From contig NC_049993.1 of the NCBI RefSeq assembly GCF_000003815.2, forward strand, positions 17,656,541 to 17,694,138: a stretch of DNA of 37,598 bases, read 5' to 3'. Position numbers and translations under genes: made by a program. This DNA is from Branchiostoma floridae (lineage: Eukaryota; Chordata; Leptocardii; Amphioxiformes; Branchiostomatidae). The stretch's first letter is position 1, and every line of letters begins with the position of its first letter. A model generated the notes under the pieces. That model made no database searches and was not told the DNA's origin. It saw only the letters and a program-made list of their open reading frames with translations. Positions 18,421 through 29,049 of the stretch are shown one piece after another.

Positions 18421-18572
18421 CTATGACGACATCAAAACCCGGAAGTCAAAATAAGAGGAACCGAAACCTGGCTGTTCCAAAGACATTTTACACATTCCCT
18501 CGTTCTATCCAGAACTAGCTGCTGATTTTTGAGCTTCTTTACTCGATTTTGGCGCCGTGTGACACAACGACA

Positions 18573-21021
18573 ATGTCGGTCTCAGCGTCTCACTTCGGAC
18601 CCGGGCTGAGTTCCGAAGCGGTGCGCCGGCACAACGAGACGGTGCTAGCCGACTGTGAGCCGGGCGACCTGCTAGAGTTTCCCCGCTCGTCCTACTCCCA
18701 CTGGGCTGTGTATGTCGGGGGCAGGCGCGTTATACACCTCTCTGGGGAGAACGACGGTATCAGCGATGGGCTGGGCAACCCGGCTAAGGGGGCGTCTATC
18801 TCCGGGAAGATGTTTGAAAAGGCTCAGGTGAGAAAATTTCACCTGTAACGTTACCGAGAACTTTCACTTGTTGCACAGTTTCAGTCCAGCTGGACGCTCT
18901 CTGAGTGTCTAAAATACGGTAATCCATATCAGCAAAAGTTTCGTTGATAATATATGCAAGATAACAGTAACTCAAGCAACTGGATATATTTTGGAAACGG
19001 TCAGAAGTTTCAGGTAGAATCCCCAATGACTGAAAAAAGATAGTGGTCATCGTATGGTGTCTGAAACGTCTGACCGTTCTGTCCAGTTGCTTTCAAGAGT
19101 ATTAAACTGTCACCTTGCATATCACCATATATTTGTTTCAAAACCACACTCTACTGTGTTTTATATCATTTTCGTTTGACACTTTTCTTCGTACATAAAC
19201 AAATTCAGTTATGAGTTGCTGGCATACCGGCTACCGTCCTCCATTCTTTATTTGGGAATGACGTCATCGGGGTTTGCCCAGAGTGTTGACTCACCGTCAG
19301 CATGTTGTTCTGACGTCACCTTATCAACGAATCCTTTAAGCGCGTCTTTTAAAAACGGACGATCGATGACAGTTCAAAATGGATACAAAAGACGTGACTC
19401 AATCATGGAAAAAAATTTAATCTCCAAGCAGAGGTTGAGTCGCGTAGATAGAAGTAGTCGGAAAGTTACACTGAAGCGCCAGTGTAATTTTTCGACTACA
19501 TGTACTTCTATGTCCACGTGACTCAACCTCTGCTTGGAGAGTAAAAGAATATTAAGCGATTCCAGACATGACTTTATGAACTTTATGGTTAGATAGCAAG
19601 TTTCCTCAGTTCATTAATTATAAGGCTAATGGCACATTTCCACAAAAGGGCCCGGCCGGGCAGTTTTGGGGAGTAAAAGTACGACATAAAAGACAGCAAA
19701 AACAGAGAATGAACCAAAAATAATTCAACAGCATGCCTTGTGTATATTCATTAGCATCAACTTCAATGTTTCGTTTCCGTAAACAGCCTGGCCGGGCCCT
19801 GGGTAGGAAATGTTAGCCTCTACCAGGCTCCATAGGTCACCGGAAAAATAGTAGAAATTGGCCAGATAAGACAGAAAACACGCCAGAGGAGTTAGATGGC
19901 AGAGGAGTACAGTTTTCGACCTAAGGACAGCCAACACTTCTAGGCCAATTAACTACTAGGCTTTTATTCCTAATTTAGTCGAAGTTTCCAATTCTCCCAG
20001 GCGGGAGTCTGGTAGAGACTAAGAAAATGTGACTTAGTGTTACTGAATCCAGGGTTGACTCAATATAACATATCCCCCATTAGATCATGGAGGACCTGTT
20101 CTGGGACGTTGTTGGTGACAGCATGGTGAAGATAAACAACTACCAGGACCGGAGCAAGGCGGTGCCTTCCGGGGATGAGATCGTGGACAGGGCACGGTCA
20201 CGACTGGGGGAGACCGGCTACAACGTGCTGTGGAAAAACTGCGAGCACTTCGCTACATGGTGTCGATACGGAGTGGAACAGAGTCAACAGGTATGTTCTC
20301 AAAATGTCTTACGAAATTACGCTGAGGTTTCCACCAAACAAAACATTATGATAATCCATTCATAATTGCTTGATATATGCTGTTGACAAACCAACACAGA
20401 GACGCAAAGCTGCAGTTTCAAACAAGCTGCTAGGGGCCCCATATTTTTGTTACGTCCGGGCCTTCTGAGCCACTAGTACCTCCCAACCTAAAATTAAGGC
20501 CATGCGAGCAGAGCAACAGTTTGCGTGTACTTGCCAACTCTCAGTACAGTTAAAGTAAAGTGCAGACAAATCCATGCCTTGCATCAACAGGTGGATGTTT
20601 GTTTACTTAATACGAAAGAGTTTTAACAATTTTAGAAACAAATCTTTATTGACACGACAAAAGCACAGCAGCTTTCGTAAGGTTTACATGTATAACAACT
20701 ACTTACAGTATAACTAAACACAGATATGGATATTTATAGGTATGAGTAAGTCAACATATAGGGACTAGCATGTCATTAACACTATTGCTTCTACGGTATA
20801 GACATTCTTGGATATATTTGCCTACTTGTACACAGTGAGGATTATTAGATGACACATTTGTTTGTTTGTTTACCTGTTTACCCTCCCCTGTGCCCTCCCA
20901 GGTGAACGACACCCTGTGGTACCTGGGGGTGGGCGCTGCAGTGACAGCAGGGACAGCCTTGCTAGTCAGCGCGATGTTTGGCGACACTCAGAAGGAGAAG
21001 AAACAAACTTCACGGCGATAA
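18573..21021 (+). CDS. PLAAT/H-REV107-like LRAT-domain protein, gene 1
   Basis: Three exons, 18573-18827, 20084-20290 and 20902-21021, all joined in phase 0, give 193 aa. The LRAT/NlpC-P60 triad is visible: H43 in YSHWAVYVG, H55 in RVIHLSG and C138 in KNCEHFATWC. The family's two histidines are 12 residues apart, as here. Exon 3 encodes a hydrophobic anchor (LWYLGVGAAVTAG and on to SAMF) and a basic tail ending KKQTSRR, so the enzyme should be tail-anchored facing the cytosol. By family it should act as a phospholipase A1/2 and O/N-acyltransferase on phospholipids; activity is not proven by sequence. An open extension 5' of the ATG has no ATG. The gene sits in the loop between the two inverted Kelch genes. 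Confidence 0.9.
19259..19318. promoter_or_regulatory. CRE - AP-1 - CRE cluster in intron 1 of PLAAT gene 1
   Basis: Two perfect palindromic CRE octamers TGACGTCA (19259-19266 and 19311-19318) flank a TGACTCA AP-1 heptamer (19287-19293) within 60 bp. These are consensus sites for CREB/ATF and Fos/Jun-type bZIP factors. Whether they work as an enhancer is inference. Confidence 0.4.
19421..19540. mobile_element. 120-bp hairpin MITE in PLAAT gene 1 intron
   Basis: The ends TCTCCAAGCAGAGGTTGAGT and its complement at 19520-19540 enclose arms that pair almost along their whole length (AGAAGTAGTCG with CGACTAC). The terminal CTCCAAGCAGAGGTTG is shared with the larger element at 25711, suggesting mobilisation by the same transposase family. 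In a transcript it would fold into a long hairpin. Confidence 0.7.
19640..19815. repeat. Imperfect inverted repeat in PLAAT gene 1 intron
   Basis: GGGCCCGGCCGGGC at about 19648 is matched in inverse by GCCTGGCCGGGCCC at about 19786, with about 125 bp between. It may be a decayed MITE. Confidence 0.4.
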
Positions 21022-21570
21022 AGTAGTCTCCAACAGACACCAAACGCTGCCTGAAAAATTTAGCCAAATAGGAAAATAATCTAATAGGGGAGTTTAGAAA
21101 CCATGGATTTTCATATACATTCCACACGTGTGCCTGTACTTTTTCTTGTAGAAAGAAATTTGCACTAAAGTTTGTTTGCAATTATGTAACTATGATGCAA
21201 TTCAGCAACCACCATGTTGCTTATATTATCTTAAAGCAAATACATTATGTGAATCATTCTAGACATTTATGCTTATGATGTTATAAAGTCTGTTTATTAA
21301 GTAGCATGATATGAAGATAACACATTCCATGTCTCTGGTAAAGCCAATGTGGCCAGTAGAATATTATTTCAAAGCTAGTGCATTATGTGAATCATTCTAG
21401 ACATTATGCTTATAATGTTATAATGTCTGTTTATTAAGTAGCGATTATTTATGGGGATAACACATTCCACTTGTCTCTGGTAAAGCCAATGTGGCCAGTA
21501 AATTCACTTATATGTTGAGTGTACATACTTCATAGTTAACTATACATATATTTCCTACATAATAGACATT
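21022..21570. repeat. 3' flank of PLAAT gene 1 with ~137-bp tandem duplication
   Basis: Sequence from about 21240 to 21362 (TTATGTGAATCATTCTAGAC and on to AAAGCCAATGTGGCCAGTA) is repeated at about 21375-21500 with small differences. No gene is visible. It probably includes the 3' UTR of PLAAT gene 1, although I find no AATAAA before the Kelch arm. Confidence 0.7.
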
Positions 21571-22444
21571 TGATGTTTGTCTTCTTCAGCTTTATTGCAT
21601 TACTCTAGTAACGATATGTACATAGCTCATCTGAAATGTTAAGGACTGCTAGTCTTAGATTTGTCTCCAGTTAACATAAGCAAGTAGAATTTCTATTTCT
21701 ATACTGGTTCCATACATGATCTTCTTATGAACATTAATAAAGCTTTATCCCTAAAATGTTGGTAAATGTACTCTTTACTATCAAACAACTATTTCGTATA
21801 TTTAGTACACAATTATGTTTGAAGTTCTGCATTTTATTCTAAATAAAAGGCATACATTTTAGGAAATGTACCTAGCAACTTAGGTGGACTGGTTAAAAGA
21901 AATATTTCTAAAGTTAATATAATAATAATAAAAGTAACTTCAAATGTTCTCTCACATTAATCCACAATGTAGTACAATGTATCCTGTCTTGTACATTCCA
22001 TTGGAAATGCTCAGATTTGTTAGTAGTTCCATCAATAAATGTAAGGTCAATCAACCAATAAACAAATTGCATATAAAAAGGGACTCTCAGTATTACACCT
22101 ATGGACTATCTGGCACAGGAAAATATTTTCCAACTCAATACAAGAATATATCCACGGGTACCCTTGCTACCCTTGATATTGTAGCAAGCAAAAACTCAGC
22201 TTCAAATCTACAAGTGAAATCTTGCTAGCCTCCTCCAGTAGCCTCTCTGTGCAACGTTGTCATAAGTTATTTGTGTGTGTGTGTAGGGGAGGGGTAGGGG
22301 GTAGTCATTTTCAACACATTGCGGCCAGGTTTTAATTTGCACCTGTAAAGTTCTTATGCTGGGGAACGAATAATATATCCCGGAAGATTGTAGACTTCAA
22401 GAAGAGGTGCAAGAGGTAACAAATCAAGCCAACAATTTGCCAGC

Positions 22445-24484
22445 TTATGCTTTGGGTACTATTACACTGATGTGCTGAAAGATTGTAACTGGGAAGTCCT
22501 TCAGTAAGACCATGGTATTACTCCTCACATTGTAACGCTGAACTGTAGCATGGGGAACCTTATCATCATCATCATCATTATGGTCACAGCCACCAATAAT
22601 GTAGATATCGGATCCACAAGTAGTGGCACTACAACGAAACCAAGAGGCCAGTGGATTGGTCATTTTCTCATAGCAGTCTTGCTGAGGATCATAACACAGC
22701 ACATGGGCTAACTTTCCTCCAACCAAGTAGATCTTAGAGTTAACTGTACATGCTGTAATTTCCTCCATTGGATTTGGTAATGGTGCAGTATAATTATGGT
22801 CACAGCCACCAATAATGTAGATATCGGATCCACAAGTAGTGGCACTACAACGAAACCAAGAGGCCAGTGGATTGGTCATTTTCTCATAGCAGTCTTGCTG
22901 AGGATCATAACACAGCACATGGGCTAACTTTCCTCCAACCAAGTAGATCTTAGAGTTAACTGTACATGCTGTAATTTCCTCCATTGGATTTGGTAATGGT
23001 GCAGTATAAGTCCACACATTTTGAGTAGGGTCATAGCATTGAACAGCATCTGTGTTGTGACTTTGGTCTGAAAGAGTGCACTTTCCTGTTTTTCCACCAA
23101 ATACAAAGATTTTGTCACAACAGCTCGCCAAGCCAAAATCCTTTACTCCCTTATTCAATAATGGAGCTACCAGACTCCACATATCAGTCGATTCACTGTA
23201 AACCTCAACATCATATACTGCTCTCCAATTGGGCATGCCAATACCACCAACAATATACGCCTGTCCCTGCAAAGCTACCATACTATTAAAAAGTCTCTCT
23301 TCATTAACAAGGGGTCCCAGCTTACTCCACGAACCAACAGATGGTTTGTACCGATATGCATAGCATTTGGCATATGCCCCCCCTGTTATGAACACGTCAC
23401 TGTTAACAACACAAGCTGCATTTATATGGAAAAAATATGGGGGAAATGGAGAACTGTCAACACAATCACAGTTGAGGGTAAGTTTGTACATGTTATAATT
23501 ATTTCCTTCATCTCCTTGTGTATATGCACATGTTCGACCACCAAAAACAAGAATTTCCCCTTGGATATGACGAGGTCTAGCATATCTAGATTGATCCTGC
23601 ATCAGTTCCTTAATCCCAGAAATCCCTGCTAGCACCTTGTCTGTCTCCATAATGCCCTTGAGAAATTCTTGGTCCACCTGTGAGAAACGAACACACTCCA
23701 ACAGCTCCTTGAGGTGACTCTGACGTTCCTTGAGATCATGTCTTACCCAACGCAAGACCACCTCCAACACTCGTTCTTCATTCTTAGCATGAAGACCATC
23801 ATCTGAGATGCAAGACTTCAGAAAGTCCACAGGTAGCTCAAGGAACTCCTCCTTCATGCACACGTCTTCGAAGTGTTTAAGAGTGTAGAGCTTTGCCCTC
23901 TCCAACAAGGGTTCACACGACACCTTGTCTGCCAATGCCCAAGTTACCAAACATGTCTCATGGCTCAACTTGTCTGTCAGAAACTTTTCACATTTGTCCT
24001 CAACACCCTTTACCTGCAGCATGTTAGCAGCTTCATACAGCGGCTGGACATTATCCATGGTGACAGTGATCTTGGATGTGTAAGCATAGTCCACCAGCTG
24101 TTGTAGTGACTCTGCACTCACCCCTCCTATCTCTATCTTGTCCTTCTTACTCTCGCTGTGGGCTCTGCCGAACATGGCGTGGAAGTAGTCGGAGCAGGCA
24201 GACAGGACCAGTCTGTGACACGGGATCTCCTTGCCTTCTGCACACAGTATCACGTCTACCAGGTGACCCTCCAACCTGAACCCCTGTAACCGCTGGAGGA
24301 AGGAGACTGGATAACAGTCAGTGTCATCACACTCGTTAGTGTTGTCAACTGTCTCACTGTTGTCCACTGTTTTGTCCAATATGGAATGACTGTCATCTAC
24401 TGACTCAATGTCACTGTCATTCATTGAGTTGCTGATGTCCGTGGTCTGACTGTCGGCCACTGAGTCACTGTCACTGTCATCCAT
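22445..24484 (-). CDS. BTB-BACK-Kelch protein (kelch-like), copy 2, with internal duplication
   Basis: A single 679-codon frame paralogous to the plus-strand gene at 15270. The N-terminus fuses two versions of the acidic start segment (MDDSDSDSVADS, then MNDSDIESVDDS). BTB (about 67-172), BACK (about 178-280) and the Kelch region follow. A 72-residue piece (from YTAPLPNPMEE to IIGGCDHN) is repeated exactly in tandem, so there are eight GG motifs where copy 1 has six. One added unit is short (about 30 residues between GG motifs), so the propeller could be disturbed. An acidic D-run follows the second copy. The start ATG lies 3 bp after an acceptor (AATTTTAG on minus at about 24488), as in copy 1. 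A Cullin-3 adaptor role is expected from the family; the substrate is unknown. Confidence 0.92.
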   Translation of the reverse strand: MDDSDSDSVADSQTTDISNSMNDSDIESVDDSHSILDKTVDNSETVDNTNECDDTDCYPVSFLQRLQGFRLEGHLVDVILCAEGKEIPCHRLVLSACSDYFHAMFGRAHSESKKDKIEIGGVSAESLQQLVDYAYTSKITVTMDNVQPLYEAANMLQVKGVEDKCEKFLTDKLSHETCLVTWALADKVSCEPLLERAKLYTLKHFEDVCMKEEFLELPVDFLKSCISDDGLHAKNEERVLEVVLRWVRHDLKERQSHLKELLECVRFSQVDQEFLKGIMETDKVLAGISGIKELMQDQSRYARPRHIQGEILVFGGRTCAYTQGDEGNNYNMYKLTLNCDCVDSSPFPPYFFHINAACVVNSDVFITGGAYAKCYAYRYKPSVGSWSKLGPLVNEERLFNSMVALQGQAYIVGGIGMPNWRAVYDVEVYSESTDMWSLVAPLLNKGVKDFGLASCCDKIFVFGGKTGKCTLSDQSHNTDAVQCYDPTQNVWTYTAPLPNPMEEITACTVNSKIYLVGGKLAHVLCYDPQQDCYEKMTNPLASWFRCSATTCGSDIYIIGGCDHNYTAPLPNPMEEITACTVNSKIYLVGGKLAHVLCYDPQQDCYEKMTNPLASWFRCSATTCGSDIYIIGGCDHNDDDDDKVPHATVQRYNVRSNTMVLLKDFPVTIFQHISVIVPKA
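22577..23008. repeat. 216-bp exact tandem duplication in the Kelch gene
   Basis: Copies at 22577-22792 and 22793-23008 appear identical base for base, and 216 is divisible by 3, so the frame is kept. Complete identity means a very recent event, gene conversion or an assembly error. Confidence 0.9.
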
Positions 24485-25503
24485 TGCCTAAAATTAAAAA
24501 AGAGAAGGTATGTTATATTAGAGTATCCGCTGGAGGAAAGAGGCAGGATACCATCCAGTGTCATCACACTCCTTAGTGTTTTCCACTGTCTCACTGCTGT
24601 CCTGTGTCTTATATTATTCTATATTAGAGCAGAGTAGAGTAGAGTTAATCTGTTGGGTAGGGGTACACTCCAGTTGGAACCGCTCCTCTTGAACTCCTAT
24701 TTGACTCTTCAATCGGCTTACTCAGTTACTGTCATCATGGACTGTCCAGTGATCTATACATGTTGTACACAATCAGGTAATCCTCCATGTATGAGCCCTT
24801 TCACACACAATCACAGACTCTGACAGAGATTAGAACACAAGTGCAGCGTCACAGGAATTCTTGGTATCAAATATAACAGAAAAATAAAAACGTCTGGACA
24901 TTGTTATGCAATGCAAAACAATAAGGGTCGAGACAAGGACCGTTCTTTTACGGGGACTTTGACATATTACACGTACCTCCTCGCATGTATCTTGAGTTAC
25001 TGCACATGCGTTCTGCTTTCTGTGAGAGGGCTTATTCTGACTTAGAGTCAGTGGCACATCTTATGAAAAATTATCTATTGGGAATTTGGGATCGTATTTG
25101 ACAATATTCAATTTAAAATACGTGGGCAAAGCTCGTCAGCTTAGTGCAAGGCAAAATACCAAAATCTTGCCATGCCCCCTCCCCACATGAACTTCTAACT
25201 TTATTTACTCGTCAATCCCTGCATGTGAGTTATGAACGCTACCATTTACCAGTCATACATGTAGCTCTACACATAAAAAAAGTACTTACACTTTTACGGG
25301 GATGGGTGGATGTAGGGAAAAAGAGGATGAGCAAAATTATGTGGTCCGAAAGTTACTAGGAGTTGCCGCCAAAACGTAGGTCAAAAGTCGAAATATGTCG
25401 CGATGCATTATGGGTCTTTACTTTGACCTCGTAATTTATAATCAGAAAAAGATCACTTTTTGTCAGTCTATCGGTGTAATACAAAATGTACTTGGAGATT
25501 GCA

Positions 25504-25710
25504 AATGGGCATATACCTTATCACTGATATCAGCATAAGGAATTGGGGCATCTGTTATCAGTTTCTGCACTCAAGTTTTAGACTTGAGATTATGATATGC
25601 TAAAAATAGACCACGTTTTGTTGAAAAAGCAAGGTCCTACGAACGGTTTTCATATGACGTAACCTGGAATACTAATTATTCTTTTAACGTTATATGGCTT
25701 GGCCTATTAT
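25504..25710. other. Intergenic; short hairpin
   Basis: A small inverted repeat CCTTAT ... ATAAGG lies around CTGATATCAG at about 25518-25542. Nothing else is recognised. Confidence 0.4.
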
Positions 25711-27151
25711 CCAAGCAGAGGTTGGAGGACCGGGAAAATGTCGTAACCTTTTCTGAGGGCCCCAATGGGGGGGGGGGGTCCCGACAACGCTCTACGCTAA
25801 ATTCGGAGGGCCGGCTACGTAATACGCTAAATTCAGGAAGCTTCTTTACGCTCTACGCTAAATTACGAAGCTCCCAAACGCATTATGGAAATCTTTACCG
25901 TCTTTTGGCTGAACTTTTACATCAATGCGATGTTTACTTAAACCTTAATCGCCATAGCTTCCAATATAAGTTCTAATGATACTTCATGCAAAATGTCGAA
26001 CCAAGACTCCCTATGGCCAACGATTCAAACTTTACTAAGACGATATAAAAGCACCCGTTTTTATGGCCAGCGGCGGGAACAGCAAATTTCTTATTGACGT
26101 AATTAATTTCCAGCACTCGAAGCGCCAAAAGCGGAGGCGCAACAATCCTAGGGGCGTCCGGGGCCGGGGGAGCACCCCCCCCCCCCCCCGGGAAAATTGT
26201 GAAATTTTGACCCTCTAAAAACGCTATATCCTGTATTTTGACTGGCACATTTTGCTGACAGACTAAGTTGAATAGTATTTCTATTAGAAATTCACATAGT
26301 TTTAACTTGAGGGCGAAGCCCCCAAACGTATTTTCAAGATTTGGAGCACTGAAAGCATAAGACATTGTAAGGTATATAGTCGGGGAAATTTTGGAATCTG
26401 GACCCCCTGAAACGCCATTTCCTGCACTTTGAGGAACATGTTTGCTGGCAGACTATGCTTAATTTGATGACATTTCTGTCAGAGAAAAGATTTTTGATGG
26501 CGGCGAGCACTGGAGGCGCAAGACATCGCAAAGGCGCATAGAAAAAAATTGAAATCTTGACCAGCTGAAACATCATTTCCTGCATATGAGGGGCACATTT
26601 TGCTTGTAAACTAATCTAACTAAAGTTCAATAATGAAACTTCTAGTTAAAAGGATTTCTGGTGGCGATGCTTCCGCAAGATGTTTTCACCATGTACAGTG
26701 CCCAAATGGGCGAGCTATCGCAAGGAAGGTCCGGCGAAATTTTGAAATCTGGACCCTTTGAAACGCAATTTCCTGCATTTTCACGGGTAAAGTTTGCCGG
26801 TAAACTAGTTAGGTTTAATGAAATTTTGATTACGATTTACAGACAATTCATATAAATTACGTTTTACGGTAAAATCTGGTTAGCTTCTACGTAATACGTT
26901 GAATTAAAGGGGCCAATATCGCTCGACGCAAAATGCACCGACAACGCTCTACGTTGAATTCGAGCAGTCCCTCTACGTAGTACGTAGAATTAAAACCGCC
27001 GATTACGCTCTACGGAAAAGGGCATTGGGGCCCTCTTTTCTTTATTCATATGCTGTCTTTTCTCTGTCAGATATCCCTGCCAATAGCTGACAGAAAAAGA
27101 CGGCATATCAAGGAAAAGGTCACGATATTTCCATCAACCTCTCATTGGGCT
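25711..27151. mobile_element. Non-autonomous DNA transposon with internal repeat modules
   Basis: The left end CCAAGCAGAGGTTGGAGGA followed by GTAACCTTTTCTGAGGGCCC is matched in inverse order by GGGCCCTCTTTTC, AAAAGGTCACGATATTTCC and TCAACCTCT near 27010-27151. Just inside lie CTACGCTCTACG-type short repeats (25785-25880 and 26880-27020). The interior has four diverged ~170-bp modules. No transposase is present; the open frames here are poor and contain homopolymer runs of G and C (25769-25778 and 26176-26189). The two ends are not perfectly symmetric, because about 75 bp is inserted in the right one. Confidence 0.6.
26190..26850. repeat. Four diverged ~170-bp modules
   Basis: Starting near 26190, 26375, 26550 and 26730, each module reads roughly GAAATTTTGAAATCTGGACC, then TGAAACGCNATTTCCTGCAT, then ACATTTTGCTGGNANACTA. 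Spacing is about 170-185 bp. They are internal to the transposon at 25711-27151. Confidence 0.65.
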
Positions 27152-27745
27152 TGGAGAGTATAGCTTGGCCTACCACGTGGCGAGTGTAGGCACTCTACGG
27201 GGCGGAGAAGCTCTCTGTCACTGTGGTAATTTCAACCTCCTTGTTCGCACACGGCAATGACGTTTTATAACGTCATTGTACACGGCAGAATTTTTACGCG
27301 GTAGGACTTAATTCAGTGGCTGCACAAATAGATAATGATAACAAAATGGATAATACTCATGCTAACAATAAAACTGCAAATCATTCTATGTCGTCATCGA
27401 TGAGTCAGAGGTCAAGCCAAGTTTTGCAAGACCCGGTGTCGTGTAGGTTTGTTTCTAAAACAATGCGTGACATGTAACGTAAGCAATGGCTCTCGCACGA
27501 AAAAGTATTTATCTATTTATTGGTTTGGCTGTTCAGAACACACAGCCAGGGCTGCCCAACTTGCCTATGGCTATTACAAAGGGCTAAACCTAAAGCACGA
27601 AAGAGTAACAATCATATATAGACAAAATATATACTATCTGGCTGGAATAGTCTAATTCACCAAGGACCTTGAATTTACGAAGCAGTATGGAACTTTCTGC
27701 TGAGCCAAAAACTCCCCTTAAGGTTGGAAGCAAATGGCATCGTCT
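27152..27745. other. Intergenic; palindrome at 27258-27280
   Basis: AATGACGTT and AACGTCATT form a tight hairpin within a larger GCACACGGC ... CACGGC context. No gene is recognised. Confidence 0.45.
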
Positions 27746-27770
27746 GGAAATCCCCGCGATGACTCACCGT
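27740..27770 (+). promoter_or_regulatory. Composite NF-kB / AP-1 site upstream of PLAAT gene 2
   Basis: GGAAATCCCC (27746-27755, the complement of GGGGATTTCC, a perfect kB consensus) is followed by TGACTCA (27760-27766, AP-1). It lies about 140 bp upstream of the first exon. The same block recurs at 30534-30554 and, degenerated, at 29357-29380, 30806-30826 and 33804-33822. Confidence 0.5.
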
Positions 27771-27901
27771 GACTCGGAACAATAGACCTACCAAATAAAT
27801 AAAGGCCTACGTATACATTCTAGATTTTTCTACAGCGACTCTGGCTTTGTCGTTCAAACGTACCCTTCAAGCAGTCAGATAGAAATGGCTCTGGAAAAAG
27901 C

Positions 27902-29049
27902 ATGTATAGGCAGAAAGCAAGACGCCGGTATAAAAATAAAGTAGAGGTCTTGTACAAATGTAAAGAGGGAGACTTGCTGGAATTTGAGAGGGTAGGTTAC
28001 TCTCACTGGGGAGTGTATGTCGGCGATTACAATGTCATCCATCGCACAGAGGACAACGGAACGGCAAGGGTAAGACATCCTGTTACAGCTTTTCCCCATC
28101 CTCAGCCATTAAGTCAAGGTCTGCCTAAACACCTCAAACAACCTTAAACGACCTCAAACGGTTCTAATATGCAGTGTACATGGGGTTATTTCGAGTTAGT
28201 CCGCCGAGTTCAAGATCGATGCAATTTCTGGGCACCATATTGTGAAGTTCTCCATAACTTTCTGTCCACAGACGACCATGAGTACGATAAAACTTGGGAT
28301 GCTATTGGCTTATAGAGCACAGAAATACTAGTAAGACTTTATGGGGCTGTTTGATGGGGCTGTTTGATAATTGATACTCTCGCTGATGTATCCTAGTAAC
28401 ATGACACTTGTTTTACAGATTCGAGAAGACAGCTTCTGGACCGTTGTTGGAGACGACAAGGCCAAAATTAACAACTCCTTCGACGGGACCATGACGGCCA
28501 TGCCAGGATGGAAGGTCGTGGAGAGGGCGCGGTCTAAGCTCGGCCGAACAGGCTACAACACGCTGTTTAGAAACTGCGAGCATTTTGCCACCTGGTGTCG
28601 CTACGGGAAGGCAGTCAGCATACAGGTACGTTATACTACTTCTACAAGATGCACACTTTTTGCTTTTTAAGCCCTTCTCACAAACGTCATATATATTTCA
28701 CCTGTTGCACTTGCTTCTTCTGAAACGTGCAGCATAATGAGCTATAGCCGCGGGTAAAAACTCGCAGGTAAATTGTGCATGCAATGTATGTGATCAGGGC
28801 TTTAACAGTCTGCCCGGTTCAAACCATCAAAAAGTAACTCCCTTCCACCATTTATCCATTACTTTCCCAGAACATATGTACCCATGTTCCATTTTCCTAT
28901 ATTTACAGTCAATAACGGTGGCGACCGTCAGCACTGGTCTTACCGTGGCAGGCGTGGCGACCGGCAACCCCATTATGGCTGGTATTGGTCTCGGTATCGG
29001 TGCGCTGACGGCAGTTACTTCCATGTTCTCCAAGATGGCATCCAACTAG
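27902..29049 (+). CDS. PLAAT/H-REV107-like LRAT-domain protein, gene 2
   Basis: Exons 27902-28069, 28419-28625 and 28909-29049, all phase 0, give 171 aa. The triad is intact: H35 in YSHWGVYVG, H47 in NVIHRTE and C109 in RNCEHFATWC. Exon 2 is exactly 207 bp, as in its paralogues. Exon 3 encodes a glycine-rich hydrophobic tail (LTVAGVATGNPIMAG and on to GALTAVTSMF) with little positive charge, different from the basic tails of genes 1 and 3. The start is uncertain. An ATG at 27885 aligns with the start of gene 4 (ATGTCTCTGGA) but is out of frame here and stops after 19 codons. The frame above starts at the next ATG and lacks the usual N-terminal leader. AATAAA at 29436-29441 is a plausible poly(A) signal. 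Confidence 0.82.

Larger units (their letters stand above)
21570..25503. repeat. Right arm of the large inverted duplication
   Basis: This is the reverse-complement counterpart of 14018-17790, carrying the minus-strand Kelch gene. It has the corresponding polyadenylation signal (TTTATT at 21591-21596, AATAAA on minus). Upstream of the gene on minus, at about 24490-24610, it keeps one partial copy of the start-exon repeat (NTKECDDTGWYPASFLQRIL, then stop) in place of the three copies of the left arm. Confidence 0.85.

Noticed and set aside
25973-26585. Minus-strand frames of 83-130 codons in the transposon
   Set aside because: They cross homopolymer runs and internal repeat modules, with no transposase or other domain.
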